The position numbers were made by a program, and so were the translations under genes. The notes beneath the pieces are model-generated. The model saw only the letters and a program-made list of their open reading frames with translations. It did not search any database and was not told the origin of the DNA. A DNA stretch of 64,000 bases from Rhizobium rosettiformans. Its GTDB lineage: Bacteria > Pseudomonadota > Alphaproteobacteria > Rhizobiales > Rhizobiaceae. Every line of letters begins with the position of its first letter. Position 1 is the first letter of the stretch. The DNA is taken from assembly GCF_016806065.1 (NCBI RefSeq), contig NZ_CP032406.1, forward strand, positions 248,001 to 312,000, given 5' to 3'. This document shows, in pieces, positions 56,008 to 64,000 of this stretch.

Positions 56008-59000
56008 TGCGCCTTCGCCGACTTGATCTCAGCCGCTATGGAAAATTCACCGACCATTCCATCGATTTCGGTGCAGCGCGACCCGGCACACCAGATCTGC
56101 ATATCATCTACGGACTGAATGAAGCCGGGAAATCGACAACCTTTGCGGCCTTCCTCGATCTGCTCTATGGCATCGGCGAACGCAGCCCTTACAATTTTTT
56201 GCATCCCTACAATACGATGAAGATCGGCGGGTGTCTCGAGTTCGATGGGGCTGAGCACGAGGTCGCAAGGCTGAAGCAAAGGAGCGGTAGCCTCGTCGAC
56301 GAGCGTGGTCAGGCTTTGAATGAGGCACTGCTCCTGGGCGCGCTCGGCGGCATCGGCCGGGACGCCTATCGGACGATGTTCTCACTCGATGACCAGTCCC
56401 TCAAGGATGGCGGCAATGCCATCATCCAGAGCAAAGGCGAGCTTGGAGAATTGCTGTTCTCAGCAAGCTCTGGGCTGGCAGGGCTCAGCAAGTCACTGGC
56501 AGCGGCGGCCGACGAGGCGAACCAGATCTACAAGAAGCGATCGTCCAGCACCAAGCTTGCCGAACTCAAGAGGGCGCTGGACACACTGAAAGTCGAGCGC
56601 AACACGATCGATACTTTGGCGTCGACTTATGCAGGCTTAAAGACAGGCCATGACCAGGCCGATATGGCCTACCGCACGGCAACGAGGGAGCTTGGCGAAG
56701 CGCAAGCCAGGTACCAGGAACTGATGCGCCTGCTGAATGCTCTGCCTGCTCAGCGTGAGCTCACCAGGCTGAATGGTGAACTGGCTGCGCTCGGCGACGT
56801 TCCCCGCCCGCCTTCTGAATGGTTCAACCTGCTGCCAAAACTGTTGCAGGATGAGATCCGTCTTTCCGCAGTCGTTGAGATCGCCGACAGGTCGACTCGA
56901 CAACTGGTCGAAGAAATCGAAGAGATTGTCCTGGATGACAAGGCCGCGACCATCGCGGCGCATATGGACATGCTGGATCAAGGGCGCGCACGCTACCTGG
57001 CTGCGGAAGCCGACCTGCCCAAGCGCCGGCTTGCCCTGGCAGAGCAGGAAGGTGTCCTTGCCCGGCTTCTCAGCGATCTCGAGCAGGCGAAACACCCGGA
57101 CCCGGCCGCTCTTCTGTTGCCGGCCTCCTTGGTTGGCACACTGAGGGATCTCATTGAAGAGCGCTCCGGCGTCGATGCGAAGCGCACGGCCGCCGAACGG
57201 GAACTCATGCGCTCGCGCGAAAATCTCGAACGTCTCCGGGCAGAAAACAAAAGTGCTGGCATTGCCTCGCATATCAATCACGCCCACCTCAGCCGCCTCG
57301 AGGCGGCACACGCGCAACTGACCGGCTCTGATCTTCCAGCCAGGCTTGTCATGGAAGAACGCAATCTCGCTGAATACCGTCGTAGCTACGAAAACACGAT
57401 TGCGCAGCTGGCACCCTGGACCGGAGACGTGGAGGTGCTCAAGCGCACCGCTTCGGCCGAACCGCGTCAGATCGAACTCTGGCGAAGTCAGGCAGTCGCG
57501 ATCGAGAGACGCATCTTTGACCAAGAGGGCCGGATCCGCGACCTTGAGGTGGAACTTGCGCAAACAAAGGCGCGGCTTGCGACCTGTGCCAGCGACGCGA
57601 TGCTGGATGACGGCGAGGCTGCCAAACTTCGCGCCGAACGCGATGCAGCTTGGCAGACCCATCTGGCTTCCTTGGATGCTGCGAGCGCGAAATTCTTTGA
57701 AGCCCGGATGCTTCGTGATGACGCCATATCGGCCTCACGATTGTCGCGGGCCAAAGAACTGGCTGAGCTGCGCCACATGCGCCAGAGTGAGGCGGCAGCT
57801 AACACGGCGCTGGAGCGACAACTCGCTTTGTTGGCAGAGGCGCAAGACGAGCACGACAAACTCGTACAAAAGATCAAAGCACTCTTGCCCGAGGTTATCA
57901 GTCATGACTTCAGCGCCAGCGAGGGCCTGGTCACGCTCGAAACGTGGATGGCACGACGGGCCGCAGCGCTTGCCGCCTGGCACAGGATGAACGAGAGCCA
58001 GGAGGCTATCGAGCCGCTACGTGCCGAGCTCAAGCAACTGGTCGAAGCCGTGATTGCCAGTCTTGCTGCAGCCGGCATCGAGGCCGCAGATCCGTCGGTC
58101 GCAGCGCTCATCCAGACCGCAGCCGGCGCTCTCTCCGAAGCCCGGGCTGAACGCACGGCGCGGATCACACTTGAGAAGGCGGTCGCCGACATTGAGCGTG
58201 ACATCAGGGAACGGGAGCGTGACAAACAAGAGGCGGAGGTACGCAGTGACGCCTGGCACAAGGACTGGATCGATACCCTGTCTCGCACATGGTTCGCCGA
58301 CAAGGCCGGCTCGATCCCGGCAGTCAGAGCGATTCTAACCGTTGTTGGCACCCTCCCCTCTGTCTTGAAAGAGCGACAGGATCTCTTGAGCCGTGTCGCG
58401 GCAATGGAGCGTGATCAGGTGCAGTTTCGCGAAGCGATGGAAAGCTTGCTGATCGAATGCAAGGAGCAAGCTCCAACCAAGGATATAGTGACTGCAGCCA
58501 ATGTACTCACGCAGCGCTTTGAGGCAGCGAAGCTGGCCGACCGGCTTCGTGATGGCAAACAGGCCGAACTCGAAAAGCTAAGGGAGAAGCGGCTTGGCCT
58601 CAAGGAGGAGCTGGCAATACACAAAGCGCGCCGAAACGAGGTGACCCGCTTCTTCGCGGTGGAGGGGCTTGCCGAGGTCGAAGCCTTGCTGGCTCAGGTC
58701 AGGGAGCGTGATCAACTGGAAAAGCGCATCAGCGAAGTGCGCCACCAGATCATGGACGCGCTGAGAATGGCAAGCTTCGACGAGGCTGCGACACGGCTTA
58801 GCGAAATCGAGGCCGACCAGTTGGAACGCGATAGCATGGAGCTGGAGCGACGGATCGAGGATTTGGCCGAGCAATCCAAGCAGCTCTACGCTGAAAGGTC
58901 TCTGGCACAGCAAAAGCTGGATGCCGTTGGCGGCGATGACGCGGTCGCTCGCATCGAGGCACGGCGCCGCACCCTCCTTCTTGAAATTGAAGACCATGCC

Positions 59001-59477
59001 CGCCGCCATCTCATACTTCGCACCGGGACTCTTGCCGCGGACCAGGCGCTGCATCTTTACAGGGATCGACATCGCAGCGCGATGATGCGCCGCGCGTCTG
59101 ACGCATTTCGGTTGATCACCGGCGGCAATTATTCCGCTCTAACGACCCAGCCGGATCGTGACCGGGAGATCCTGATCGGCGTGACGCGGGATGGCGGCTC
59201 AAAATTGGCAGATGCCATGTCCACCGGGACGCAGTTCCAACTCTATCTTGCGCTGCGGTTGGCTGGTTACGAGGAATTTGCGGCGATCCGACCGCCCGTG
59301 CCTTTCGTCGCCGACGACATTATGGAGAGCTTCGATAATCCGCGCTCCGAAGAAGTCTTTCGGCTCCTGAGCGAGATGGCGAAGGTTGGGCAGGTCATCT
59401 ATCTGACCCATCACTGGCATCTGTGCGAGATCGCCCAGCGAGTGGTACCCGACGTGACGATCCACCACCTCAACTGA
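56007..59477 (+). CDS. Rad50/SbcC-like AAA ATPase (YhaN type)
   Basis: 1156 residues. Walker A GLNEAGKST (36-44) at the N-terminus, long coiled-coil arms from about 170 to 1000, and Walker B FVADDIMESFDN with YLTHHWHLCE at the C-terminus, the Rad50/SMC plan. GTQFQLYLALRL takes the place of the ABC signature. GAGGAGG precedes the ATG. With the upstream nuclease it forms an Mre11-Rad50-like DNA end-processing complex. It lies beside antirestriction and toxin-antitoxin genes, so a role in plasmid or phage DNA handling is possible. Confidence 0.9.
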   Translation: MRLRRLDLSRYGKFTDHSIDFGAARPGTPDLHIIYGLNEAGKSTTFAAFLDLLYGIGERSPYNFLHPYNTMKIGGCLEFDGAEHEVARLKQRSGSLVDERGQALNEALLLGALGGIGRDAYRTMFSLDDQSLKDGGNAIIQSKGELGELLFSASSGLAGLSKSLAAAADEANQIYKKRSSSTKLAELKRALDTLKVERNTIDTLASTYAGLKTGHDQADMAYRTATRELGEAQARYQELMRLLNALPAQRELTRLNGELAALGDVPRPPSEWFNLLPKLLQDEIRLSAVVEIADRSTRQLVEEIEEIVLDDKAATIAAHMDMLDQGRARYLAAEADLPKRRLALAEQEGVLARLLSDLEQAKHPDPAALLLPASLVGTLRDLIEERSGVDAKRTAAERELMRSRENLERLRAENKSAGIASHINHAHLSRLEAAHAQLTGSDLPARLVMEERNLAEYRRSYENTIAQLAPWTGDVEVLKRTASAEPRQIELWRSQAVAIERRIFDQEGRIRDLEVELAQTKARLATCASDAMLDDGEAAKLRAERDAAWQTHLASLDAASAKFFEARMLRDDAISASRLSRAKELAELRHMRQSEAAANTALERQLALLAEAQDEHDKLVQKIKALLPEVISHDFSASEGLVTLETWMARRAAALAAWHRMNESQEAIEPLRAELKQLVEAVIASLAAAGIEAADPSVAALIQTAAGALSEARAERTARITLEKAVADIERDIRERERDKQEAEVRSDAWHKDWIDTLSRTWFADKAGSIPAVRAILTVVGTLPSVLKERQDLLSRVAAMERDQVQFREAMESLLIECKEQAPTKDIVTAANVLTQRFEAAKLADRLRDGKQAELEKLREKRLGLKEELAIHKARRNEVTRFFAVEGLAEVEALLAQVRERDQLEKRISEVRHQIMDALRMASFDEAATRLSEIEADQLERDSMELERRIEDLAEQSKQLYAERSLAQQKLDAVGGDDAVARIEARRRTLLLEIEDHARRHLILRTGTLAADQALHLYRDRHRSAMMRRASDAFRLITGGNYSALTTQPDRDREILIGVTRDGGSKLADAMSTGTQFQLYLALRLAGYEEFAAIRPPVPFVADDIMESFDNPRSEEVFRLLSEMAKVGQVIYLTHHWHLCEIAQRVVPDVTIHHLN

Positions 59478-59981
59478 GACTTTGAAGCACCCAAGCCCGA
59501 TTGCCTGATGAGGCGAAGTTCTGAGCCAGTCATCACATGACCTGGTGCCCCTGATCAGGATCACTCCCATTGAGAAGGGATAGATGCTTGGGCAGTCTCC
59601 TTCACGATTTTCAACGGGCGGCACAGTGAGAATGGCCGGACCAGTCCAAGACCTTTTGGTCGGCTGGTTTCTTTGGCGATGTGATCAGCCCGGTCATGAT
59701 TCTGCTAACCTGGCGCCTCACCGCGCCATTCCAAGCTTGGGGGCCTATCGGGGATCAGAGATCAAAATTCACGCGGCCAATAAGAAGATAATCGTTTTTC
59801 GTTGAAAATCATCGAGTTTCACAAACGTACAGACCAACTGAGACATTGCCGGATCCTGAATGTCACAGAGAGGTGGATCGGTCCTGGTCTCAAGGTTTCC
59901 AACACATGGTCTTCCAGGCGCATGAAACATGGCTCCCGATCGGAAGTTCTTCTGCCGGCCCAAGACAAAGAGCTTTAGAGT
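59478..59981. other. Gene-poor region
   Basis: About 500 bases between convergent genes, with no supported gene. Only short unconvincing frames are present. Confidence 0.4.
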
Positions 59982-60737
59982 TCAGGCAAGCAACAGACAG
60001 GTGCCCGCGGCCGCCATGGCCTCGGCAATGTCCGGTGGAGGCTGTACATCAGTCGCAAGCTCGGCGATCGCCTCGAAGCCACAGACACGGACCAGGCCCT
60101 CGCGACCGAACTTGCTCTGGTCCGTCACAACCAGCGTGCGTCGACCGCGCGTGATAACCGTGCGGGCAAATTCCGCCTCATCCAGATCGTAATCCATCAT
60201 CCCCGTTGCATTGACGGCACCTGTCGAGATGATCGCGTGGGTCACGGAAAATCGGCTGATGAAATCGATAGCCGTACTCCCGAACGCCGCCCCATTGTCG
60301 CTGCGCAACTCCCCACCTGCCATGTAGACTTTGTTGTCGTTCACGGTGGCAAGCGTGCGCGCAATGTCGGAAGAGTTTGTCACGACAGTCAGACGCCGGT
60401 GACCCAGGAGCTCCCGCGCCAGGAAGCTCGTTGTCGTGCCTGTGTCCATCATGATCGAGTCACCGTCGCGGATAGTCGCTGCAACTGAGGCGGCTATCGC
60501 CCGTTTGGCCTCGCTGTTTTCACGCATCCGACGTTCGAACGGCGCCTCGCCGACCATGGAAGTGAGGCTCACTGCGCCATGCATCCTGATCAGACTGCCA
60601 CCATTTGCCAACGGCTTGAGGTCCCGCCGGATGGTCTCCAGTGATACACCGAGTTTGCGCGCGAGGGTCGAAAGCGCCACGGTTCCCTCGCGATCCAGAA
60701 GACGCAAGATCTCTCGCTGCCGTGTTGAAGGGGGCAT
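59982..60737 (-). CDS. DeoR-family transcriptional regulator
   Basis: 251 residues. An N-terminal DeoR HTH (TRQREILRLLDREGTVALST, LGVSLETIRRDLKPL) is followed by the sugar-phosphate sensor domain with DSIMMDTGTTTSFLA and VYMAGGELR. DeoR regulators usually sense phosphorylated sugars. GGAG seven bases before 60737 selects this start. It is divergent from the ABC importer, with a 243-base gap containing a CACAAAA direct repeat (about 60817-60832), so it probably represses the importer, though the betaine-type importer is an odd match for a sugar-type regulator. Confidence 0.9.
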   Translation of the reverse strand: MPPSTRQREILRLLDREGTVALSTLARKLGVSLETIRRDLKPLANGGSLIRMHGAVSLTSMVGEAPFERRMRENSEAKRAIAASVAATIRDGDSIMMDTGTTTSFLARELLGHRRLTVVTNSSDIARTLATVNDNKVYMAGGELRSDNGAAFGSTAIDFISRFSVTHAIISTGAVNATGMMDYDLDEAEFARTVITRGRRTLVVTDQSKFGREGLVRVCGFEAIAELATDVQPPPDIAEAMAAAGTCLLLA

Positions 60738-60980
60738 GACAATCTCCATCCTGCTCGTCACCGCATCGATAGCTCGCGATAGCACCAGCTTCAAGCAGAC
60801 ACCACATAATCGGTCACAAAAACACAAAATGCCACAGATTCGGATTGACAAGCTCTCGCGCTTGACCCGAGACTGCAGCCATACACGCGGACGTCATCAG
60901 ATACGAAAAGTACGGGGAACGGCGACCGGGTGCCTTGCCAGATTTAAGCAATCTCAACGGGCTCTACTGGGAGAACTCGA

Positions 60981-61946
60981 ATGCCTCACCATGACCGCAT
61001 GCCGAGAACTATCGCAGCCGCATTGCTGATGAGTGCCGCCTTCTTCACCGCACCGGCATCAGCGCAGGAATCCACCGATCCGATCAAATTGACACTACAT
61101 GACTGGACAGGCCAGTTGATCACCACCCAGATCATGGGCGAGGTCTTGAAGAAGGCGGGCTATTCCGTCGAGTTTGTTCAGGCCGACTATCTGGCCCAGT
61201 TTGCCGGCCTCGAATCCGGCGACCTCCATGTCGCCATGGAAATCTGGGAAACGACCGGCCGCGAGGCGATGGATGCAGCAACCGCAACCGGCAAGGTCGA
61301 GAACCTCGGCGAAACCGGCATGCAAGCCAAGGAAGAATGGTGGTTTCCCGAATACATGAAGGAAAAGTGCCCCGGCCTGCCGAATTGGGAAGCACTGAAG
61401 GCTGAAGCCTGTGCCGAAGCCTTCTCGACGGCGGAAACAGCCCCAAAGGGCCGCTATCTCGGTGGTCCGGTCACCTGGGGCGGATTTGATGACGAGCGCG
61501 TTGAAGCGCTCGACCTGCCCTTCGAGGTCGTGCATGCCGGAACCGATGCGGCGCTCTTTGCGGAGCTTGAAAGCGCCTATCAGCGCCAGGCACCGATCCT
61601 CCTCTGGATCTACGCGCCGCATTGGGCGCCGGCCAAATACAAGGGCGAATGGGTCGAGTTCCCGCAATATACCAAGGAATGCTACGAGGACGCCGCCTGG
61701 GGTTCAAACCCGGACATGGCCTATGATTGCGGCAAGCCCTTCGGTCCGATCTGGAAGGTCGCCTGGTCTGGTTTGAAGGACAAGTGGCCCGGCGCTCATG
61801 AGGCTATCAAGGCCTTCAATGTCGGCAACGACGAAATGGGTGAGATGATCACCAAGGTCGACCTCGAAGGCAAGAAGGTCGAGGAAGTCGTTGCCGAATG
61901 GGTCGGCGCCAACGAGGCCAAATGGTCTGAATGGATCAAGAAATAG
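60981..61946 (+). CDS. ABC transporter substrate-binding protein, glycine betaine/choline type
   Basis: 321 residues with signal peptide cleaved after ASA (about residue 28). The mature protein matches the OpuAC/ProX family (DWTGQLITTQIMGEVLKKAG, EIWETTGREAMDA), rich in Trp that could form the aromatic box for quaternary amines. Periplasmic. GGGAG before the ATG. It is first in an importer operon with ATPase and permease. A hairpin after its stop likely raises its level relative to the rest. Confidence 0.88.
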   Translation: MPHHDRMPRTIAAALLMSAAFFTAPASAQESTDPIKLTLHDWTGQLITTQIMGEVLKKAGYSVEFVQADYLAQFAGLESGDLHVAMEIWETTGREAMDAATATGKVENLGETGMQAKEEWWFPEYMKEKCPGLPNWEALKAEACAEAFSTAETAPKGRYLGGPVTWGGFDDERVEALDLPFEVVHAGTDAALFAELESAYQRQAPILLWIYAPHWAPAKYKGEWVEFPQYTKECYEDAAWGSNPDMAYDCGKPFGPIWKVAWSGLKDKWPGAHEAIKAFNVGNDEMGEMITKVDLEGKKVEEVVAEWVGANEAKWSEWIKK

Positions 61947-61959
61947 CCGGACTGGCTTA

Positions 61960-61992
61960 GGTCGCCCGCGCACTCCCTCGGCGCGGGTGACC
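61960..61992 (+). terminator. Intercistronic hairpin after the binding-protein gene
   Basis: GGTCGCCCGCGC / GCGCGGGTGACC, a 12-base stem with one G-U pair and a 9-base loop, followed by CTTCTTTC. Probably a partial terminator or RNA stabiliser that favours the binding protein over ATPase and permease. Confidence 0.6.
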
Positions 61993-62046
61993 CTTCTTTC
62001 GAGCGGCCCCTGCGGGCCATCCGTCCTGCGATCCAGCGGAACTGCC

Positions 62047-63063
62047 ATGTCGACTGAAGCCAAACTCGTCTGCCGCAATGTCTGGAAGATATTCGGTGCG
62101 CGCGCCCGCGATGCCGTGTCCTCGAATGGTGGCAAGCCGAACGCCGAGACTCTCTCAAGCGCCGGCCTGGTCGGCGCCGTCCGCGACGTCAATCTTGAGG
62201 TGAGAGCCGGCGAGATCTTCGTGATCATGGGCCTCTCAGGGTCTGGCAAATCAACGCTGGTGCGCTGCCTGTCGCGGCTGATCGAGCCGACATCGGGCGA
62301 AATACTCTTCAACGGGGAAAACCTGCTTTCGGCCAGCGAAGCGCGGATGATCGAAATCCGGCGCCATCAGATGGGCATGGTCTTCCAGCATTTTGCGCTG
62401 CTGCCGCATCTGACGGTGCTCGACAATGTCGCCTTCCCGCTGGAGGTTCAGGGGGTCGACCGGCCGACGCGAGTGGGTCGCGCCAGACGCATGGTCGAAC
62501 TGGTCGGTCTCGCCGGCAAGGAGACCGCCTATCCGCGCCAACTTTCCGGTGGCCAGCAGCAACGCGTCGGCATTGCCCGCTCGCTTGCGGTCGAACCGGA
62601 ACTCTGGTTCCTGGACGAACCCTTTTCGGCGCTTGATCCGCTGATCCGACGCGAAATGCAGGACGAATTCCTCCGCCTGCAGTCGGTGCTGAAGAAGACC
62701 ATTGTCTTCATCACCCACGACTTTGACGAAGCGATCCGGCTCGCCGACCGCATCGCGATCATGAAGGATGGCGAGATCGTCCAGGCCGGCACGCCCGAAG
62801 AGCTGGTTCTGGCGCCCGCCACCGACTACGTCGCCGAATTCACCCGCAAAGTCGCCCGTTCCAAGGTCGTCAAGGTCGCCTCGCTGATGAAGACCGCAAC
62901 CGGCCCTCTGCCCGCGGCCACCACATCGCCATTAGCTTCCATCGCGCAAGCAGCCCCCCTGTTCGCTTCAGCCGGGGACACACTCGGCGTCGTCGATGCC
63001 GATGGCCGGATGGTTGGTCTCCTGCGACGCAGCGATGTCGTCGACGTCATGATGCAGGGCTGA
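62047..63063 (+). CDS. ABC transporter ATP-binding protein, betaine/proline type
   Basis: 338 residues. Walker A GLSGSGKST (62-70), signature LSGGQ (166-170), Walker B LWFLDEP (187-193). Its N-terminal segment carries an extra Ser/Gly-rich stretch (about 20-42), as in other ProV-type ATPases. The C-terminal 60 residues hold a single partial CBS-like region (VVDADGRMVGLLRRSDVVDV) rather than two full CBS repeats. Lies 5 bases before the permease; drives the same importer. Confidence 0.92.
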   Translation: MSTEAKLVCRNVWKIFGARARDAVSSNGGKPNAETLSSAGLVGAVRDVNLEVRAGEIFVIMGLSGSGKSTLVRCLSRLIEPTSGEILFNGENLLSASEARMIEIRRHQMGMVFQHFALLPHLTVLDNVAFPLEVQGVDRPTRVGRARRMVELVGLAGKETAYPRQLSGGQQQRVGIARSLAVEPELWFLDEPFSALDPLIRREMQDEFLRLQSVLKKTIVFITHDFDEAIRLADRIAIMKDGEIVQAGTPEELVLAPATDYVAEFTRKVARSKVVKVASLMKTATGPLPAATTSPLASIAQAAPLFASAGDTLGVVDADGRMVGLLRRSDVVDVMMQG

Positions 63064-63067
63064 GCCG

Positions 63068-64000
63068 ATGAGCGCGCTATCCACCCCGCCATTGCAAGCC
63101 CTTGAGACCGGAAGCGCAGCGTCTGGCAAACGCTTCGTGGACATCGCCCTGGCGCTTGCCGCCTTTGCTGTGCTCATGGCCTGGTGGCTCGGCCCGTCGA
63201 TCGGAAAATGGGCCTTCGACTATCCCCGCGCCTGGCAAATCCCCGCGGCTCGGCACATCAGCGGCTGGATGAAATGGCTGGTCAACGAAGCGAGCTTCGG
63301 CCTCTTCTCCTTCACCGATCTCACGCGCTTCACCGCAGACCTCATCGACATTCCCTACAGGTTTACGCTCAGCCTGCTCTCCACCGGCTTCCTCTCGGGC
63401 CAGGGATCCGCCGCAGTCCAGATCGTGCCGCCGATCTCCTATCTGGGTGTCATCGTGCTCGTCGGTCTGATGGGATACTATGCAGGCGGCGCCAAGTTGG
63501 CGGCCCTGGTCGTCACGTGCTTCGGATTCCTTGCCGCCTTCGAACAATGGTCGAGCGCCATGGTGACGCTTTCCTCCATCCTGGTCGCTGTTCCGATCGG
63601 TGTCGTTCTCGGCCTTCTACTCGGGCTCGCCGGCTACCGCTTCGCGTGGGTGGAACGGGCGATCTCGCCGCTTCTCGACCTGATGCAAACCATCCCGATC
63701 TTCGCCTATCTCGTACCGATCCTTTTCCTCTTCGGTTTCGGGCCGACGGCAGCCATCGTCGGGACCATTATCTACGCCATGCCGCCCATGGTGCGCATCA
63801 CCCTTCTGGGCCTGAGGGCCGTGCCGTCAGAGATCCTTGATCTCGGCCAAATGGTCGGCTGCTCGCGCCGACAGATGACCTGGAAGGTCATGGTCCCCTC
63901 GGCCGCCGACGCGCTGATGGTCGGCGTCAATCAGGTCATCATGCTCTCTCTCAACATGGTGATCATCGCCTCGATGATCGGCGCCGGCGGCCTCGGCTTC
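63068..64000 (+). CDS. ABC transporter permease, betaine/proline type (partial)
   Basis: Begins MSALSTPPLQALETGSAASG; 311 residues are visible and the frame runs off the window. It has several transmembrane helices (from about residue 25), and the ABC permease EAA-like loop LDLGQMVGCSRRQMTWKVMV. Related to ProW/OpuAB. The end reads MIGAGGLGF, a common ProW motif, so about 300-400 residues more may follow if it is the large double form. Confidence 0.9.
   Translation, partial: MSALSTPPLQALETGSAASGKRFVDIALALAAFAVLMAWWLGPSIGKWAFDYPRAWQIPAARHISGWMKWLVNEASFGLFSFTDLTRFTADLIDIPYRFTLSLLSTGFLSGQGSAAVQIVPPISYLGVIVLVGLMGYYAGGAKLAALVVTCFGFLAAFEQWSSAMVTLSSILVAVPIGVVLGLLLGLAGYRFAWVERAISPLLDLMQTIPIFAYLVPILFLFGFGPTAAIVGTIIYAMPPMVRITLLGLRAVPSEILDLGQMVGCSRRQMTWKVMVPSAADALMVGVNQVIMLSLNMVIIASMIGAGGLGF

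Noticed and set aside
56637..57662. 341-codon minus frame over the Rad50-like gene
   Set aside because: Antisense of the coiled-coil region.
1..64000. rRNA, tRNA genes or CRISPR arrays
   Set aside because: None recognised on reading; a dedicated covariance-model scan was not possible, so isolated tRNAs cannot be excluded completely.

Overview
The window looks like an accessory replicon (plasmid, megaplasmid or chromid) of a Rhizobiaceae alphaproteobacterium of the Rhizobium/Agrobacterium type. The basis is protein family content recognised by eye. There is a Ti/Sym-plasmid-type conjugation block (traA-traF-traB divergent from traC-traD-traG around an oriT), a rhizobial-type cellulose operon with bcsN, and proteins common on rhizobial plasmids (WGR-domain, DUF736, ArdC-like). 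I recognised no rRNA, tRNA, CRISPR array or replication gene.

Layout. 1-5.7 kb: small secreted proteins, a bacterial transglutaminase-like cysteine peptidase, a lipoprotein and a large Sel1-repeat exported protein. 6.4-12.7 kb: galU (UDP-glucose synthesis) and uppP (lipid carrier recycling), separated by gene-poor DNA holding small proteins, two pairs of which are paralogous. 12.9-21.5 kb: traB/traF/traA on the minus strand, oriT with a striking palindrome, then traC/traD/traG and a WGR protein. 22.1-29.5 kb: a tightly overlapping bcsA-bcsB-TPR(bcsK-like)-bcsN operon without the usual endoglucanase bcsZ. 30.3-33.2 kb: small plasmid-type genes. 33.5-38.7 kb: an unusual HAD / FkbM methyltransferase / FkbH-like three-domain protein / small protein locus, bounded by an ISNCY-family element (38.7-40.5 kb). 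40.6-49.3 kb: a membrane diguanylate cyclase, an XRE regulator, then a SARP-type regulator followed by a PAP2-like phosphatase, a hypothetical protein, a vanadium-dependent haloperoxidase and a membrane protein. 49.5-51.3 kb: decayed DNA (IS3 orfA, frameshifted isochorismatase-family gene, IS6 remnant). 51.5-59.5 kb: hipB-hipA with a clear operator, an ArdC-like antirestriction protein, and an Mre11/Rad50-like pair (YhaO/YhaN type). 59.98-64 kb: a DeoR regulator divergent from a glycine-betaine-type ABC importer, cut by the window end.

How parts may work together (inference). GalU makes UDP-glucose, the substrate of BcsA. BcsA carries a PilZ domain that binds c-di-GMP, and the diguanylate cyclase at 40.6 kb could supply it. 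The tra genes and oriT would make the replicon mobilisable, but no mating-pair (trb/virB) genes are seen here. The FkbH/FkbM locus and the haloperoxidase cluster are the best candidates for undescribed chemistry.
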